Shown here: positions 38,641 through 46,041 of the stretch, piece by piece
Layout: each line of letters begins with the position of its first letter
Position numbering within the stretch: position 1 is the first letter of the stretch
Origin: Rhizobium lusitanum
GTDB taxonomy: Bacteria > Pseudomonadota > Alphaproteobacteria > Rhizobiales > Rhizobiaceae
Assembly (NCBI RefSeq): GCF_014189535.1
Contig: NZ_CP050308.1
Location: forward strand, 3,709,001-3,773,000
Reading direction: 5' to 3'
Length of the DNA: 64,000 bases
Translations under genes and position numbers: made by a program
Notes under the pieces: generated by a model
What the model was told of the DNA's origin: nothing
Databases searched by the model: none
Seen by the model: the letters and a program-made list of their open reading frames with translations, nothing else

Positions 38641-40530
38641 CTAGCCGGCCATCGCGCTTTCATATTCCGAGGAAAGCTCCAGCCATTGCTCCTCGGCGGC
38701 GGCGAGCTTCTCCACCGCGTCAGAACGCTGCTTGGCCTTCTCGGTGGCCTTGGCGGGTGCCTTCACGTAAAGGGTAGGATCCGCAAGTTCCACATCAAGC
38801 GCCTGAATCAGTTTCTCCAGCTTGCCCGTCAAGGATTCGATTTCGTTGATCTTTTTCCGGAGCGGCGCGAGCGAGGCGCGGCGGTCGGCATTGAGCTTGC
38901 GCTGATCCGCCTTGGAGACGGCATCATCGGTGCCATTCACCTTGGCCTTGTCGTCTCTCGCTTTAGGGCTGGCGATGACAAGGCTGCGATACTCCTCAAG
39001 GTCGCCGTCGAAGGTGGAAACCGTACCGTCGCGCACCAGCCAAAGCTGATCGACGGTCGCCTCGATCAGATGGCGGTCATGCGAGATCAGGATGACGGCG
39101 CCAGAGTATTCATTCAGCGCCTGGATCAGCGCATTGCGGCTGTCGATGTCCAGATGGTTGGTCGGTTCGTCGAGGATCAGCAGGTTCGGCGCGTCGAAGG
39201 CGGCAAGGCCCATCAATAGCCGCGCCTTTTCGCCGCCGGACAAATCCTTGACCGGCGTGTCCATCTTCTCGGTCGCAAGCCCCATCTGCGCGACGCGGGC
39301 GCGCACCTTCGGCTCCGTCGCATCTGGCATGCGGCGGCGCACATGCTCGACGGCGGTCTGGTTCGGTATGAGGTCGTCGAGCTGATGCTGCGCGAAGAAG
39401 CCGATCTTCAGGTTCGGCGCCAGCTTGACGTCGCCGCTATCGGCATCGAGACGGCCGGAGACGAATTTCGCGAAGGTGGATTTGCCGTTGCCGTTCGAGC
39501 CGAGCAGCGCGATGCGGTCATCGGCGTCGATACGCAGGTTGAGGCGCTTCAGGATCGGCTTGCCGGGCTCGTAGCCGACAGCGCCGCCGGTGACGGCGAT
39601 GATCGGCGAGGCCGCCTGCTTTTCCGGCTCGGGAAAGCTGAAGCCCATCACATGATCTTCGATGACAGCGGCGACCGTGCCCATGCGCTCCAGCGCCTTG
39701 ACGCGCGACTGCGCCTGCCGCGCCTTCGTTGCCTTGGCCTTGAAGCGGTCGATGAAGCTCTGCAGGTGCTTGCGCGCCGCATCGTTCTTCACCTTCGCCT
39801 TCGTCTGCAGCTCGTCAGCCTCGGCCTTCTGCCGCTCGAACTGGTCGTAGGAGCCGCGATAGAAGGTGAGCTTCTTCTGGTCGAGATGGACGATGGCGTT
39901 GACGGCCGTGTTCAAGAGGTCGCGGTCATGCGAGATGATGATGACTGTGTGCGGGTAGCGGCGGATATAGTCTTCAAGCCAGAGCGTACCTTCGAGGTCG
40001 AGATAGTTGGTCGGTTCGTCGAGCAGCAGCAGGTCCGGCTCAGCGAACAGCACGGCGGCGAGCGCAACGCGCATGCGCCAGCCGCCGGAAAAGGAGGAGG
40101 CCGGGCGGTGCTGCGCTTCATGGTCGAAGCCGAGGCCCGCCAGGATGCTGGCGGCGCGGGCTTCGGCGGAATGGGCGCCGATATCGGCAAGCCGCGTCTG
40201 GATGTCGGCGATGCGGTGCGGATCGGTCGCCGTCTCGGCCTCCGTGAGCAGGGCCGTGCGCTCCTTGTCGGCCTTGAGCACGATCTCGATCAGCGGCTCT
40301 TCCGTACCCGGCGCTTCCTGGGCCACCTGGCCGATGCGGGCGTTGCGCGGGATCGCGACCGAACCGCTTTCGGCGGCGAAATCGCCGGTGATCACCCGGA
40401 ACAGTGTCGATTTGCCGGCGCCGTTCTTGCCGACAAGCCCGGCTTTCGTGCCCGCTGGAAGCGTCACGTTGGCGTGGTCGATGAGGAGGCGGCCGGCAAT
40501 GCGGGCGGAAAGGTCGGAAATGGAAATCAT
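38641..40530 (-). CDS. ABC-F family ATPase
   Basis: Cytoplasmic protein of 629 residues with two ABC domains and no membrane domain. Walker A motifs are GKNGAGKST (34-42) and GSNGNGKST (around 345). Signatures are SFSGGW(RMR) in the first half and LSGGEKARLL in the second. LLLDEPTNYLDLEGTLWLEDYI and LILDEPTNHLDIDSRN are the Walker B parts. The ABC-F interdomain linker with its basic coiled coil (KAKATKARQAQSRVKALERM) lies between. A C-terminal coiled coil (about 545-625) makes it Uup/YheS-like. ABC-F proteins act on the ribosomal E site; no antibiotic-resistance role can be inferred. Confidence 0.92.
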   Translation of the reverse strand: MISISDLSARIAGRLLIDHANVTLPAGTKAGLVGKNGAGKSTLFRVITGDFAAESGSVAIPRNARIGQVAQEAPGTEEPLIEIVLKADKERTALLTEAETATDPHRIADIQTRLADIGAHSAEARAASILAGLGFDHEAQHRPASSFSGGWRMRVALAAVLFAEPDLLLLDEPTNYLDLEGTLWLEDYIRRYPHTVIIISHDRDLLNTAVNAIVHLDQKKLTFYRGSYDQFERQKAEADELQTKAKVKNDAARKHLQSFIDRFKAKATKARQAQSRVKALERMGTVAAVIEDHVMGFSFPEPEKQAASPIIAVTGGAVGYEPGKPILKRLNLRIDADDRIALLGSNGNGKSTFAKFVSGRLDADSGDVKLAPNLKIGFFAQHQLDDLIPNQTAVEHVRRRMPDATEPKVRARVAQMGLATEKMDTPVKDLSGGEKARLLMGLAAFDAPNLLILDEPTNHLDIDSRNALIQALNEYSGAVILISHDRHLIEATVDQLWLVRDGTVSTFDGDLEEYRSLVIASPKARDDKAKVNGTDDAVSKADQRKLNADRRASLAPLRKKINEIESLTGKLEKLIQALDVELADPTLYVKAPAKATEKAKQRSDAVEKLAAAEEQWLELSSEYESAMAG

Positions 40531-40579
40531 GGCGCGGTTTTGGCCGAACTCCGCGCCGAAGGCAAGAGCGAGTAAGCCG

Positions 40580-41092
40580 TTAGGCGTGGGTGTCGCGTAC
40601 TTGCACCGGCAGGTTGGCGCAGTCTCGCAGCCGTTCGGTCAGCTCGGTTTCGTAAAGCAGCAGATTGCTGAGCGAGGCGTTAAGACAGTCCATGGCGTCG
40701 GCGGCCTGCGGCGCCGCGTCGACCTCGCGAGTGAAACGTTGTTTTTTCATCAACCCTTCGGCCAGTTGATTGGCCACGTCGCGCAGCATCTCGGCGGCAT
40801 CGCTCTCGGATTTCCGGGCGACAAGGCCGCAATGGCTGACGAGGTGATGTTTCAAGCCGATATCGTCGAGCCTGGTTTGCGAAGGGGTAGGGCCGAGTGC
40901 CGCAATCTCGCTGGCGATCCCGCGATCATGGCCATAGAGCGCCTCATGGAAGAGCTGGTAGTTGCGCGGCAGGCTCTTGACCTTCAGCTTGGCCATGTGG
41001 CGGCCGATCGTCTCAAGCTCGGTCTCCGCCTCGCCATTGTCGTTGCCGATGGAATACGCCGAAACACCTGCCTTGGAACTCTTCATGCTCAC
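40580..41092 (-). CDS. Orphan N-terminal-type domain of rhizobial GGDEF proteins
   Basis: A 170-residue cytoplasmic protein I cannot assign to a named family. Its middle (LPRNYQLFHEALYGHDRGI, about 41-59, and LGPTPSQTRLDDIGLKHH) resembles the helical N-terminal domain that precedes GGDEF domains in several rhizobial diguanylate cyclases. Here no GGDEF domain follows and the protein ends soon after a second helical region. It is therefore either a stand-alone helical module, perhaps a dimer partner, or the remnant of a cyclase. It lies 49 bases upstream of the ABC-F gene on the same strand. Confidence 0.65.
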   Translation of the reverse strand: MSMKSSKAGVSAYSIGNDNGEAETELETIGRHMAKLKVKSLPRNYQLFHEALYGHDRGIASEIAALGPTPSQTRLDDIGLKHHLVSHCGLVARKSESDAAEMLRDVANQLAEGLMKKQRFTREVDAAPQAADAMDCLNASLSNLLLYETELTERLRDCANLPVQVRDTHA

Positions 41093-41248
41093 TCTCTGAC
41101 TGTCACACGGCTGATATATCTCTCCAACTTGCAGGCACGCAGGTTAATGCGACATGAACGAAATGTCTTATCGATATGATCTTGCAGCAATATCGGTCGG
41201 AAGAACAACGCATGACTGCAATCGTGGACGAATGGTTCGCCTTTGACT

Positions 41249-41758
41249 TTACATCCAGCGTCGTCCTTCCTCGCGCAGGAAATGCATCAGGTCGAGCCAC
41301 AGCGAGGGCTTTCCCATGGCTGTCAGCGTCATGTGGCATTGGCCACGATGGTGAGTTTGGTGGTTGAATAAATGTGCCACAGCAGGCCCCAGTGGATGTG
41401 TAATGGCACCCGGTATGGAGATTGGCGAGTAGGTGATCTCTGCGGCAAGTGCGTCATCGTCGAGTGTCTCGACCCACTCGATGATCCGGCGATCCTCGGC
41501 CTCGCGGGCGGCACGCAGTTCAACGAGATCATCATGCAGGATGACGTTCAGGCTTGCTGCGGCCTCGCCGGTGCCGGTGAAACGGCGCATCCATATCTGG
41601 TCGGCTACAAGCAGATGGTTAAGCGTGCCGCACAATGAGCCGAAGAAGGCACCACGGTTTTCGTGAAATTCCACATCGCTGACATGGGCAACGGCATCGT
41701 AAAGCAGGGTATTGGCCCAGCGGTTGTAGTGGGCGAGCATCTCGAAATGTCTAGGCAT
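41249..41758 (-). CDS. DinB-fold metalloprotein
   Basis: A four-helix-bundle protein of the DinB/YfiT superfamily, 169 residues from MPRHFEMLAHYNRWAN. The three metal-binding histidines are His48 (TLNHLLVAD), His133 and His137 (FNHQTHHRGQ). Such proteins bind Ni or Zn, and some act as thiol-dependent transferases with small thiols. The physiological role of this one is unknown. It is transcribed alone and is divergent from ndk. Confidence 0.87.
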   Translation of the reverse strand: MPRHFEMLAHYNRWANTLLYDAVAHVSDVEFHENRGAFFGSLCGTLNHLLVADQIWMRRFTGTGEAAASLNVILHDDLVELRAAREAEDRRIIEWVETLDDDALAAEITYSPISIPGAITHPLGPAVAHLFNHQTHHRGQCHMTLTAMGKPSLWLDLMHFLREEGRRWM

Positions 41759-41935
41759 GCTGGTTCCTCTCAAAGAGCTTCGCGGCAAGCCTAGAATAGA
41801 ATTGAGCAAATGGGACTGATGACATCAATGAAATTTGCTGATGGGATTGCGGCTTCTCCGTCAACCTGCATCCGAATCGGCCTTCTGGACTGTGACAGCC
41901 GCGTGAAATTGGCGCATGCCCCTTGTTTTCAGGCT

Positions 41936-41965
41936 GTGGGGCGGGTAAAGACCGCCCACTTTTCT
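41936..41965 (+). terminator. ndk: Terminator-like hairpin in the ndk leader
   Basis: A stem (GTGGGGCGG with one bulged G, against CCGCCCAC, 7-base loop) is followed by TTTTCT. It lies only 21 bases before the ndk ATG, on the ndk strand. No plus-strand gene is upstream for 2 kb or more, so it may be an attenuator of ndk rather than a gene-end signal. Confidence 0.5.
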
Positions 41966-41986
41966 CTGACTACAAGGAATTGACCC

Positions 41987-42409
41987 ATGGCGATTGAACG
42001 CACTTTTTCGATGATCAAGCCGGACGCAACCAAGCGTAACCTGACCGGCGCCATCACCAAGATTTTTGAAGACAATGGCCTGCGCGTCATCGCTTCCAAG
42101 CGCGTCTGGATGAGCACGCGCGAAGCCGAAGGCTTCTACGCTGTTCACAAGGAACGTCCTTTCTTCGGCGAACTCGTTGAAGGCATGACCTCCGGCCCGA
42201 CCATCGTTCAGGTCCTGGAAGGCGAAGGCGCCATCCTGAAGAACCGCGAAATCATGGGCGCAACCAACCCGGCCAACGCTGCTGAAGGCACGATCCGCAA
42301 GATCCACGCCCTGTCGATCGGCGAAAATTCTGTTCACGGCTCCGACGCTCCGGAAACCGCTGCCGCCGAGATCGCCTACTGGTTCGCCGAAACCGAAATC
42401 GTTGGCTGA
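41987..42409 (+). CDS. ndk: Nucleoside diphosphate kinase
   Basis: Transfers the gamma-phosphate between nucleoside tri- and diphosphates. It has 140 residues, the standard length. The phosphorylated histidine is His117 in [12 protein letters not shown]. The signature [10 protein letters not shown] (9-18) and [18 protein letters not shown] (88-105) are intact. The ATG lies 21 bases beyond a terminator-like hairpin. A strong bidirectional terminator follows at 42454-42487. Confidence 0.97.
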   Translation: MAIERTFSMIKPDATKRNLTGAITKIFEDNGLRVIASKRVWMSTREAEGFYAVHKERPFFGELVEGMTSGPTIVQVLEGEGAILKNREIMGATNPANAAEGTIRKIHALSIGENSVHGSDAPETAAAEIAYWFAETEIVG

Positions 42410-42453
42410 ATCAGTCTTTCAGCCTGCGGGCTGAAGAGATTGAATTGATTGAG

Positions 42454-42487
42454 AAAAAGCCGGGGCCTTTTGCGCCCCGGCTTTTTT
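42454..42487. terminator. Bidirectional terminator after ndk
   Basis: An 8-bp GC stem (GCCGGGGC / GCCCCGGC, 7-base loop) is flanked by AAAAA and TTTTTT. It follows ndk on the plus strand and touches the stop codon of the convergent lipoprotein gene. Confidence 0.88.
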
Positions 42488-42996
42488 CATGCCGGGCAGG
42501 CGCTATCGTGGCCATAGCCGACGCTACCATCGGCTTTGAAGACATCCGGATTTTCCGTATAGACCGGGCCGACCACCAGCGGTTTCGTCGGCAGCACGGT
42601 CTGGTCGAGATCGGATTTCACCTCGGTCTTGATGGTCTGGATCGTCTTGTCGCTGGCATCGACCAGTCTGATCGAGACGGAATAGGGGCGGTCCTTGCGC
42701 ACGCAGCGCAGATCAGGGCTTTCGAGCGTGATCTTGTCCCAGAACGTAAAGATCTTCTGCCGCACCACCAAGGGATCCCCGCCCGCCGGATTTTCGAACT
42801 CCGCAACCGCCGTCGTCCCCTCCGGGATCGGCGCGATCTTCTTCAAGGTGATCATGTAGCTCGCAGTTGCGACGCGGTAATTGAAGATGAAGAGCCGGCC
42901 GCTAAGCTCGGTCGGACCGTCTTCCGCCTGCCGCTGGCAGCCGGCAAGCGCCAATCCCGCAATGGTGGCCACCAGAACGATCGCTTGGACTCTCAT
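42487..42996 (-). CDS. Lipoprotein of unknown function
   Basis: A 169-residue exported lipoprotein with lipobox LALAGC (Cys20), starting at MRVQAIVLVA, which follows GGAGGAGAA. The mature part is rich in beta strands and begins GRLFIFNYRVATASYMITL. I do not recognise a family. Its ATG overlaps the stop of the CGNR regulator gene (ATGA), so both are translated from one message. It may thus belong to the regulator's response, but this is inference. A terminator lies just at its stop. Confidence 0.8.
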   Translation of the reverse strand: MRVQAIVLVATIAGLALAGCQRQAEDGPTELSGRLFIFNYRVATASYMITLKKIAPIPEGTTAVAEFENPAGGDPLVVRQKIFTFWDKITLESPDLRCVRKDRPYSVSIRLVDASDKTIQTIKTEVKSDLDQTVLPTKPLVVGPVYTENPDVFKADGSVGYGHDSACPA

Positions 42997-43544
42997 GGCG
43001 CATTCTCCTCCTTTTTGCGGCGATAATGCCGGTTCGCCTTGGCGCGATTGCCGCAGACCGCCATGTCGCACCAGGCTCGGCTCCTGTTCTTGCTCCGATC
43101 GATGAACAGCCAGCCGCAGTTACCGCAGATCTTCATGCGCTCGGGGTCCGGCATCGCGATCAGCCGCAGGGTGGAATGCACCGTCGCGGCGTCGAGCCCA
43201 TCGGAAGAGGCGGCCTGTCGCAGCACTTTCGACAGCACTTCCAGCAAATCGGCCAATAGGGCATCGCCGCTGCGATCAAGGACGCGGGCGCGAAAATAGC
43301 GGTCGATCGCCTCGCGGAGTGCGATGAAGCCAGGTCTGTTCTCCGGCCGTACCGGCAGGATGTCGCCGAACAGCGCCCGCTCGGCACAGAAATTAGCGGC
43401 CGCCTTCGGAAAACTCTCCATCTGCCCCGACGCCTCGAAGCGGTCGGTGCGCCGCTCGTCGTCATGGCGCAGAATGACGCTGTTGGCGACATCCAGCGCC
43501 AGCGCGCCACCGGAAAAACGATGTGGGGTCCAGGAAAAACTCAT
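42993..43544 (-). CDS. CGNR zinc-finger regulator (ABATE domain)
   Basis: A 183-residue stress-type regulator. The N-terminal part (about 10-130) is the ABATE ligand-sensing region. The C-terminal CGNR zinc finger has Cys140 and Cys143 (CGNCGWLFID), then Cys159 and Cys164, with the family motif CGNR at 164-167, followed by a basic helix (AKANRHYRRKK). The start is set at MSFSWTPHRF. It is divergent from a LivH-like permease across only 63 bases, which contain a perfect 12+12 bp palindrome. That makes autoregulation plus control of the permease likely. Confidence 0.9.
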   Translation of the reverse strand: MSFSWTPHRFSGGALALDVANSVILRHDDERRTDRFEASGQMESFPKAAANFCAERALFGDILPVRPENRPGFIALREAIDRYFRARVLDRSGDALLADLLEVLSKVLRQAASSDGLDAATVHSTLRLIAMPDPERMKICGNCGWLFIDRSKNRSRAWCDMAVCGNRAKANRHYRRKKEENAP

Positions 43545-43554
43545 GCTGAAATTA

Positions 43555-43582
43555 TAACTGGTAAAATAGCTTTTACCAGTTA
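43555..43582. promoter_or_regulatory. Perfect palindromic operator between the CGNR and permease genes
   Basis: A perfect inverted repeat, TAACTGGTAAAA and TTTTACCAGTTA, with a 4-base spacer (TAGC), totals 28 bp. It lies 10 bases from the CGNR start and 25 bases from the permease start, within a 63-base divergent region, so it must overlap both promoters. The symmetry suits a dimeric regulator such as the CGNR protein. Confidence 0.8.
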
Positions 43583-43607
43583 CTATTTGCCGATCGTCGG
43601 AGGATGA

Positions 43608-44504
43608 ATGGCCTATCTCTTGCAACAGTTGGCAAATGCCGTTCCGCTCGCCGCGCTCTATGCCGCGCTGGCCTTCGGCTATGCCATTGCCTTTGGTGTG
43701 ATGAAGCGGGCTGATATCACATATGGCGCGCTGTTTGCCTTTGCCGGCCAGATGTTGGTCCTGTTCACCGACGTCGGCTATACCAGGCTCATCCTGATCC
43801 TGCCGGTGGCTCTTCTTTTCGGCACCGCCATCGCTGCCGCCTATACGTTGGGAGCAAGCCTTCTCGTCGGTCGGGTGATCATGTTGCCGCTATCGCGCAA
43901 GTCGCCGAACATGGTGATCGTCGCGGCTCTCGGCATGATGATCATCCTGATGGAGACGGCGCGGCTCGCTTCCAATACGCGGGGCATCTGGTTGCCGCCC
44001 TTTCTGAACGAGATGATCGTCTTTTGGGACAGTGGTGATTTTCGCGTCACGCTGACCAAGATCCAGCTCATCAATTCGGCGCTGATGGTCCTGATGATCT
44101 TAGGCGGAGCCTATGTGCTAAGATATACCGGATGGGGCCGCATCTGGCGGGCGGTGACGGATGATGCGCTGGCGGCCGAGCTTTGCGGCACAAGCGCTGA
44201 CCGGGTCTTTCTTTTGGCCTATGTCGCTTCTGCCCTGGTCGCAACGGTCTGCGGCGTGCTGGCGACCTCCTATTACGGCACGATGGATTTCGGTGCAGGG
44301 CTGATGTTCGGGTTGAAGGTGCTATTGATCGCCGCCGTCGGCGGCTATTCCGATCCGCTGAAATCGGCAGGCGGTGCCGCACTGCTCGGATTGTTCGAGG
44401 CCATGTGGGGTGCTTACGGCCCGTTCCTGTGGCGTGATTTCGTGATCTTCTCGCTGCTTGTCCTGTTGCTGGTGCTGAGCCGGCGCGAGCGCGTGGTTCC
44501 CTGA
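43608..44504 (+). CDS. Lone LivH-like branched-chain amino acid ABC permease
   Basis: Inner membrane protein of 298 residues with about eight helices, of the LivH/BPD_transp_2 family. ALAFGYAIAFGVMKRADITYGALFAFAGQM is its N-terminal core (in part: KRADITYGALFAF), and RAVTDDALAAELCGTSADRVF (about 182-202) contains the permease coupling loop. TSYYGTMDFGAGLMFGLKVLLIAAVGG is also characteristic. LivH normally works with LivM, LivG, LivF and a periplasmic receptor, but none is adjacent. It faces the CGNR regulator across an operator-like palindrome. GGAGG lies a few bases upstream of the ATG. Confidence 0.87.
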   Translation: MAYLLQQLANAVPLAALYAALAFGYAIAFGVMKRADITYGALFAFAGQMLVLFTDVGYTRLILILPVALLFGTAIAAAYTLGASLLVGRVIMLPLSRKSPNMVIVAALGMMIILMETARLASNTRGIWLPPFLNEMIVFWDSGDFRVTLTKIQLINSALMVLMILGGAYVLRYTGWGRIWRAVTDDALAAELCGTSADRVFLLAYVASALVATVCGVLATSYYGTMDFGAGLMFGLKVLLIAAVGGYSDPLKSAGGAALLGLFEAMWGAYGPFLWRDFVIFSLLVLLLVLSRRERVVP

Positions 44505-44508
44505 GAGC

Positions 44509-44991
44509 CTATTTGTTGTCGACGGTCCATTTGTCCCGCGCGGCATCGTCGGCGTCCCTGGCCGAAATCCAGTCGCCTTCCTTGCCGTCTTTCGCATGTT
44601 CCTTCTTCCAGAAGGGTGCGGACGTTTTCAGGAAGTCCATGACAAGATTGGCGCCGTCGAAGGCTGCCTGCCGGTGCGAGGCGGCGGCGATGACGAGGAC
44701 GATGTTTTCACCGGGCGAAATCTTGCCGTAGCGATGAATGGCGGTCAGGCACCGCAGGTCGAAGCGCTCGATGGCGAGCGTCGCGATGCGGGTGATTTCC
44801 GCTTCCGCCATGCCGGGATAGTGCTCGAGTTCCAGTGCGCCGAGCATACCACCTTCGTCGCGGCAGAGGCCGGAAAAGGTGACGACTGCGCCGATATCAA
44901 GCCGTCCGTTCGTCAGGCGATCGATCTCGGTCTGGAGATCGAAATCCTCGCGCTGGACTTTGACGAGCGGCTCGGCCGTCATAATATTCAC
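44509..44991 (-). CDS. moaE: Molybdopterin synthase catalytic subunit MoaE
   Basis: Transfers sulfur from MoaD thiocarboxylate to precursor Z to make molybdopterin. It has 160 residues with the GTG start that overlaps the moaD stop (GTGA); an internal ATG three codons on is an alternative start. Family parts: FSGLCRDEGG (about 41-50), ELEHYPGMAEAE, HRYGKISPGENIVLVIAAASHR, and APFWKKEH with the catalytic lysine. It is translated after moaD. Its product supports the molybdopterin enzyme at 52.8 kb. Confidence 0.95.
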   Translation of the reverse strand: MNIMTAEPLVKVQREDFDLQTEIDRLTNGRLDIGAVVTFSGLCRDEGGMLGALELEHYPGMAEAEITRIATLAIERFDLRCLTAIHRYGKISPGENIVLVIAAASHRQAAFDGANLVMDFLKTSAPFWKKEHAKDGKEGDWISARDADDAARDKWTVDNK

Positions 44992-45242
44992 CCACCCGTC
45001 ATCGGCGGGAATATGCCGATTTCGCGGGCGCCGGCGATCGGCTCGTCATGATCGGCATGTTCCATATTGATGGCAACGCGGATCGCATCGGGAAACTGAA
45101 GCGCCGTCTCGTATTCCTCGCCCAAGGTCTTCAAATGATTCAGGAGATCGCCGACAGTGACCACATCGGCGGGAAGCGAAATCTCTTCCTCTCCCTTGCC
45201 GATCCTCTCCCGCACCCAGGCGAAATAGACGAGCTTCGTCAT
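44988..45242 (-). CDS. moaD: Molybdopterin synthase sulfur carrier MoaD
   Basis: Ubiquitin-fold carrier of 84 residues. The C-terminus PPMTGG carries the Gly-Gly that is adenylated and converted to thiocarboxylate. The start is MTKLVYFAWVRERIG; the frame is open far upstream inside pgsA, but that is another phase of that gene. Its ATG overlaps the pgsA stop (ATGA) and its stop overlaps the moaE GTG. The three genes would be translated as a chain. Confidence 0.95.
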   Translation of the reverse strand: MTKLVYFAWVRERIGKGEEEISLPADVVTVGDLLNHLKTLGEEYETALQFPDAIRVAINMEHADHDEPIAGAREIGIFPPMTGG

Positions 45243-45829
45243 CACTCTTCGTCCACGATATGCTTCACGCCGGCACGGAAATAATCGTAGCCAGTGTAGA
45301 TGGTCAGCAGCGCTGCGATCCAGAGCAGGATGATGCCGAGTTCCGTCGTATAGGGTAGTACCTTGTCGCCCGCCGGTCCGGCCAGTAGGAAGGCGATGGC
45401 GACGAGCTGCGCGGTCGTCTTCCATTTGGCGATGCGCGTCACCGGCACGCTGACCTTCAGCGCCGCCAGATATTCGCGCAGGCCCGAGACCAGGATCTCG
45501 CGGCAAAGAATGATGATCGCCGCCCAAAGCGACCAACCGGCGATCGTGCCGTCGGCAGCGACCAGGAGAAGGATCGACGCGACCAGCAGCTTGTCCGCGA
45601 TCGGGTCGAGCATGCGGCCGATATTCGACGTCTGATTCCAGATGCGCGCCAGATAGCCGTCGAGGAAATCGGTGAGCGAGGCGATGACGAAGATCCAGAG
45701 CGCCACCCATCGTGCAAAATCGGATCCCTCCAATTTGCCTTCGACGAAGAAGCAAAGGACGATCAACGGTACGCAAAGGATGCGGCCATAGGTGAGCAGA
45801 TTGGGAATGCTATATGCGCGCGAAGCCAT
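45242..45829 (-). CDS. pgsA: CDP-diacylglycerol-glycerol-3-phosphate phosphatidyltransferase
   Basis: Makes phosphatidylglycerol phosphate, the first step to phosphatidylglycerol and cardiolipin. It has 195 residues and four to five membrane helices. The CDP-alcohol phosphatidyltransferase motif D-G-x2-A-R-x8-G-x3-D-x3-D is complete in FLDGYLARIWNQTSNIGRML followed by DPIAD. The gene is followed by moaD (ATGA overlap) and is 212 bases downstream of uvrC, with a repeat element in between. Confidence 0.95.
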   Translation of the reverse strand: MASRAYSIPNLLTYGRILCVPLIVLCFFVEGKLEGSDFARWVALWIFVIASLTDFLDGYLARIWNQTSNIGRMLDPIADKLLVASILLLVAADGTIAGWSLWAAIIILCREILVSGLREYLAALKVSVPVTRIAKWKTTAQLVAIAFLLAGPAGDKVLPYTTELGIILLWIAALLTIYTGYDYFRAGVKHIVDEE

Positions 45830-45912
45830 GGGGTTCGTTTCGTTTCGGTTGTTTCATCGGAGCAAAGTGGACTTGTCCTTACGACGCCATCTTACTCCAG
45901 CCATTTGATTTA

Positions 45913-45957
45913 ACATGATCTTGTCCAAAAACCGCTCCGCACTTTTTGAGATCATGT
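45913..45957. repeat. Rhizobiales-type intergenic palindromic repeat
   Basis: A 45-base element has outer arms ACATGATC and GATCATGT and inner arms of AAAAA / TTTTT around a short GC-rich core. This matches, from memory, a palindromic repeat scattered between genes of Rhizobium and relatives (arms of the form CATGATCTTGTCC and GGGATCATG). It lies in the 212-base gap between uvrC and pgsA. It is probably a non-autonomous, mobile-derived or mRNA-structural element. Only one copy is visible in this window. Confidence 0.7.
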
Positions 45958-46041
45958 CCTAGATGATGGTTTGAGGACCTTACCGTCAACATTGTTTCTG
46001 TTTTTTCGTCGTTATTGCGTGGAATTTGCGACGAGCTGTAC

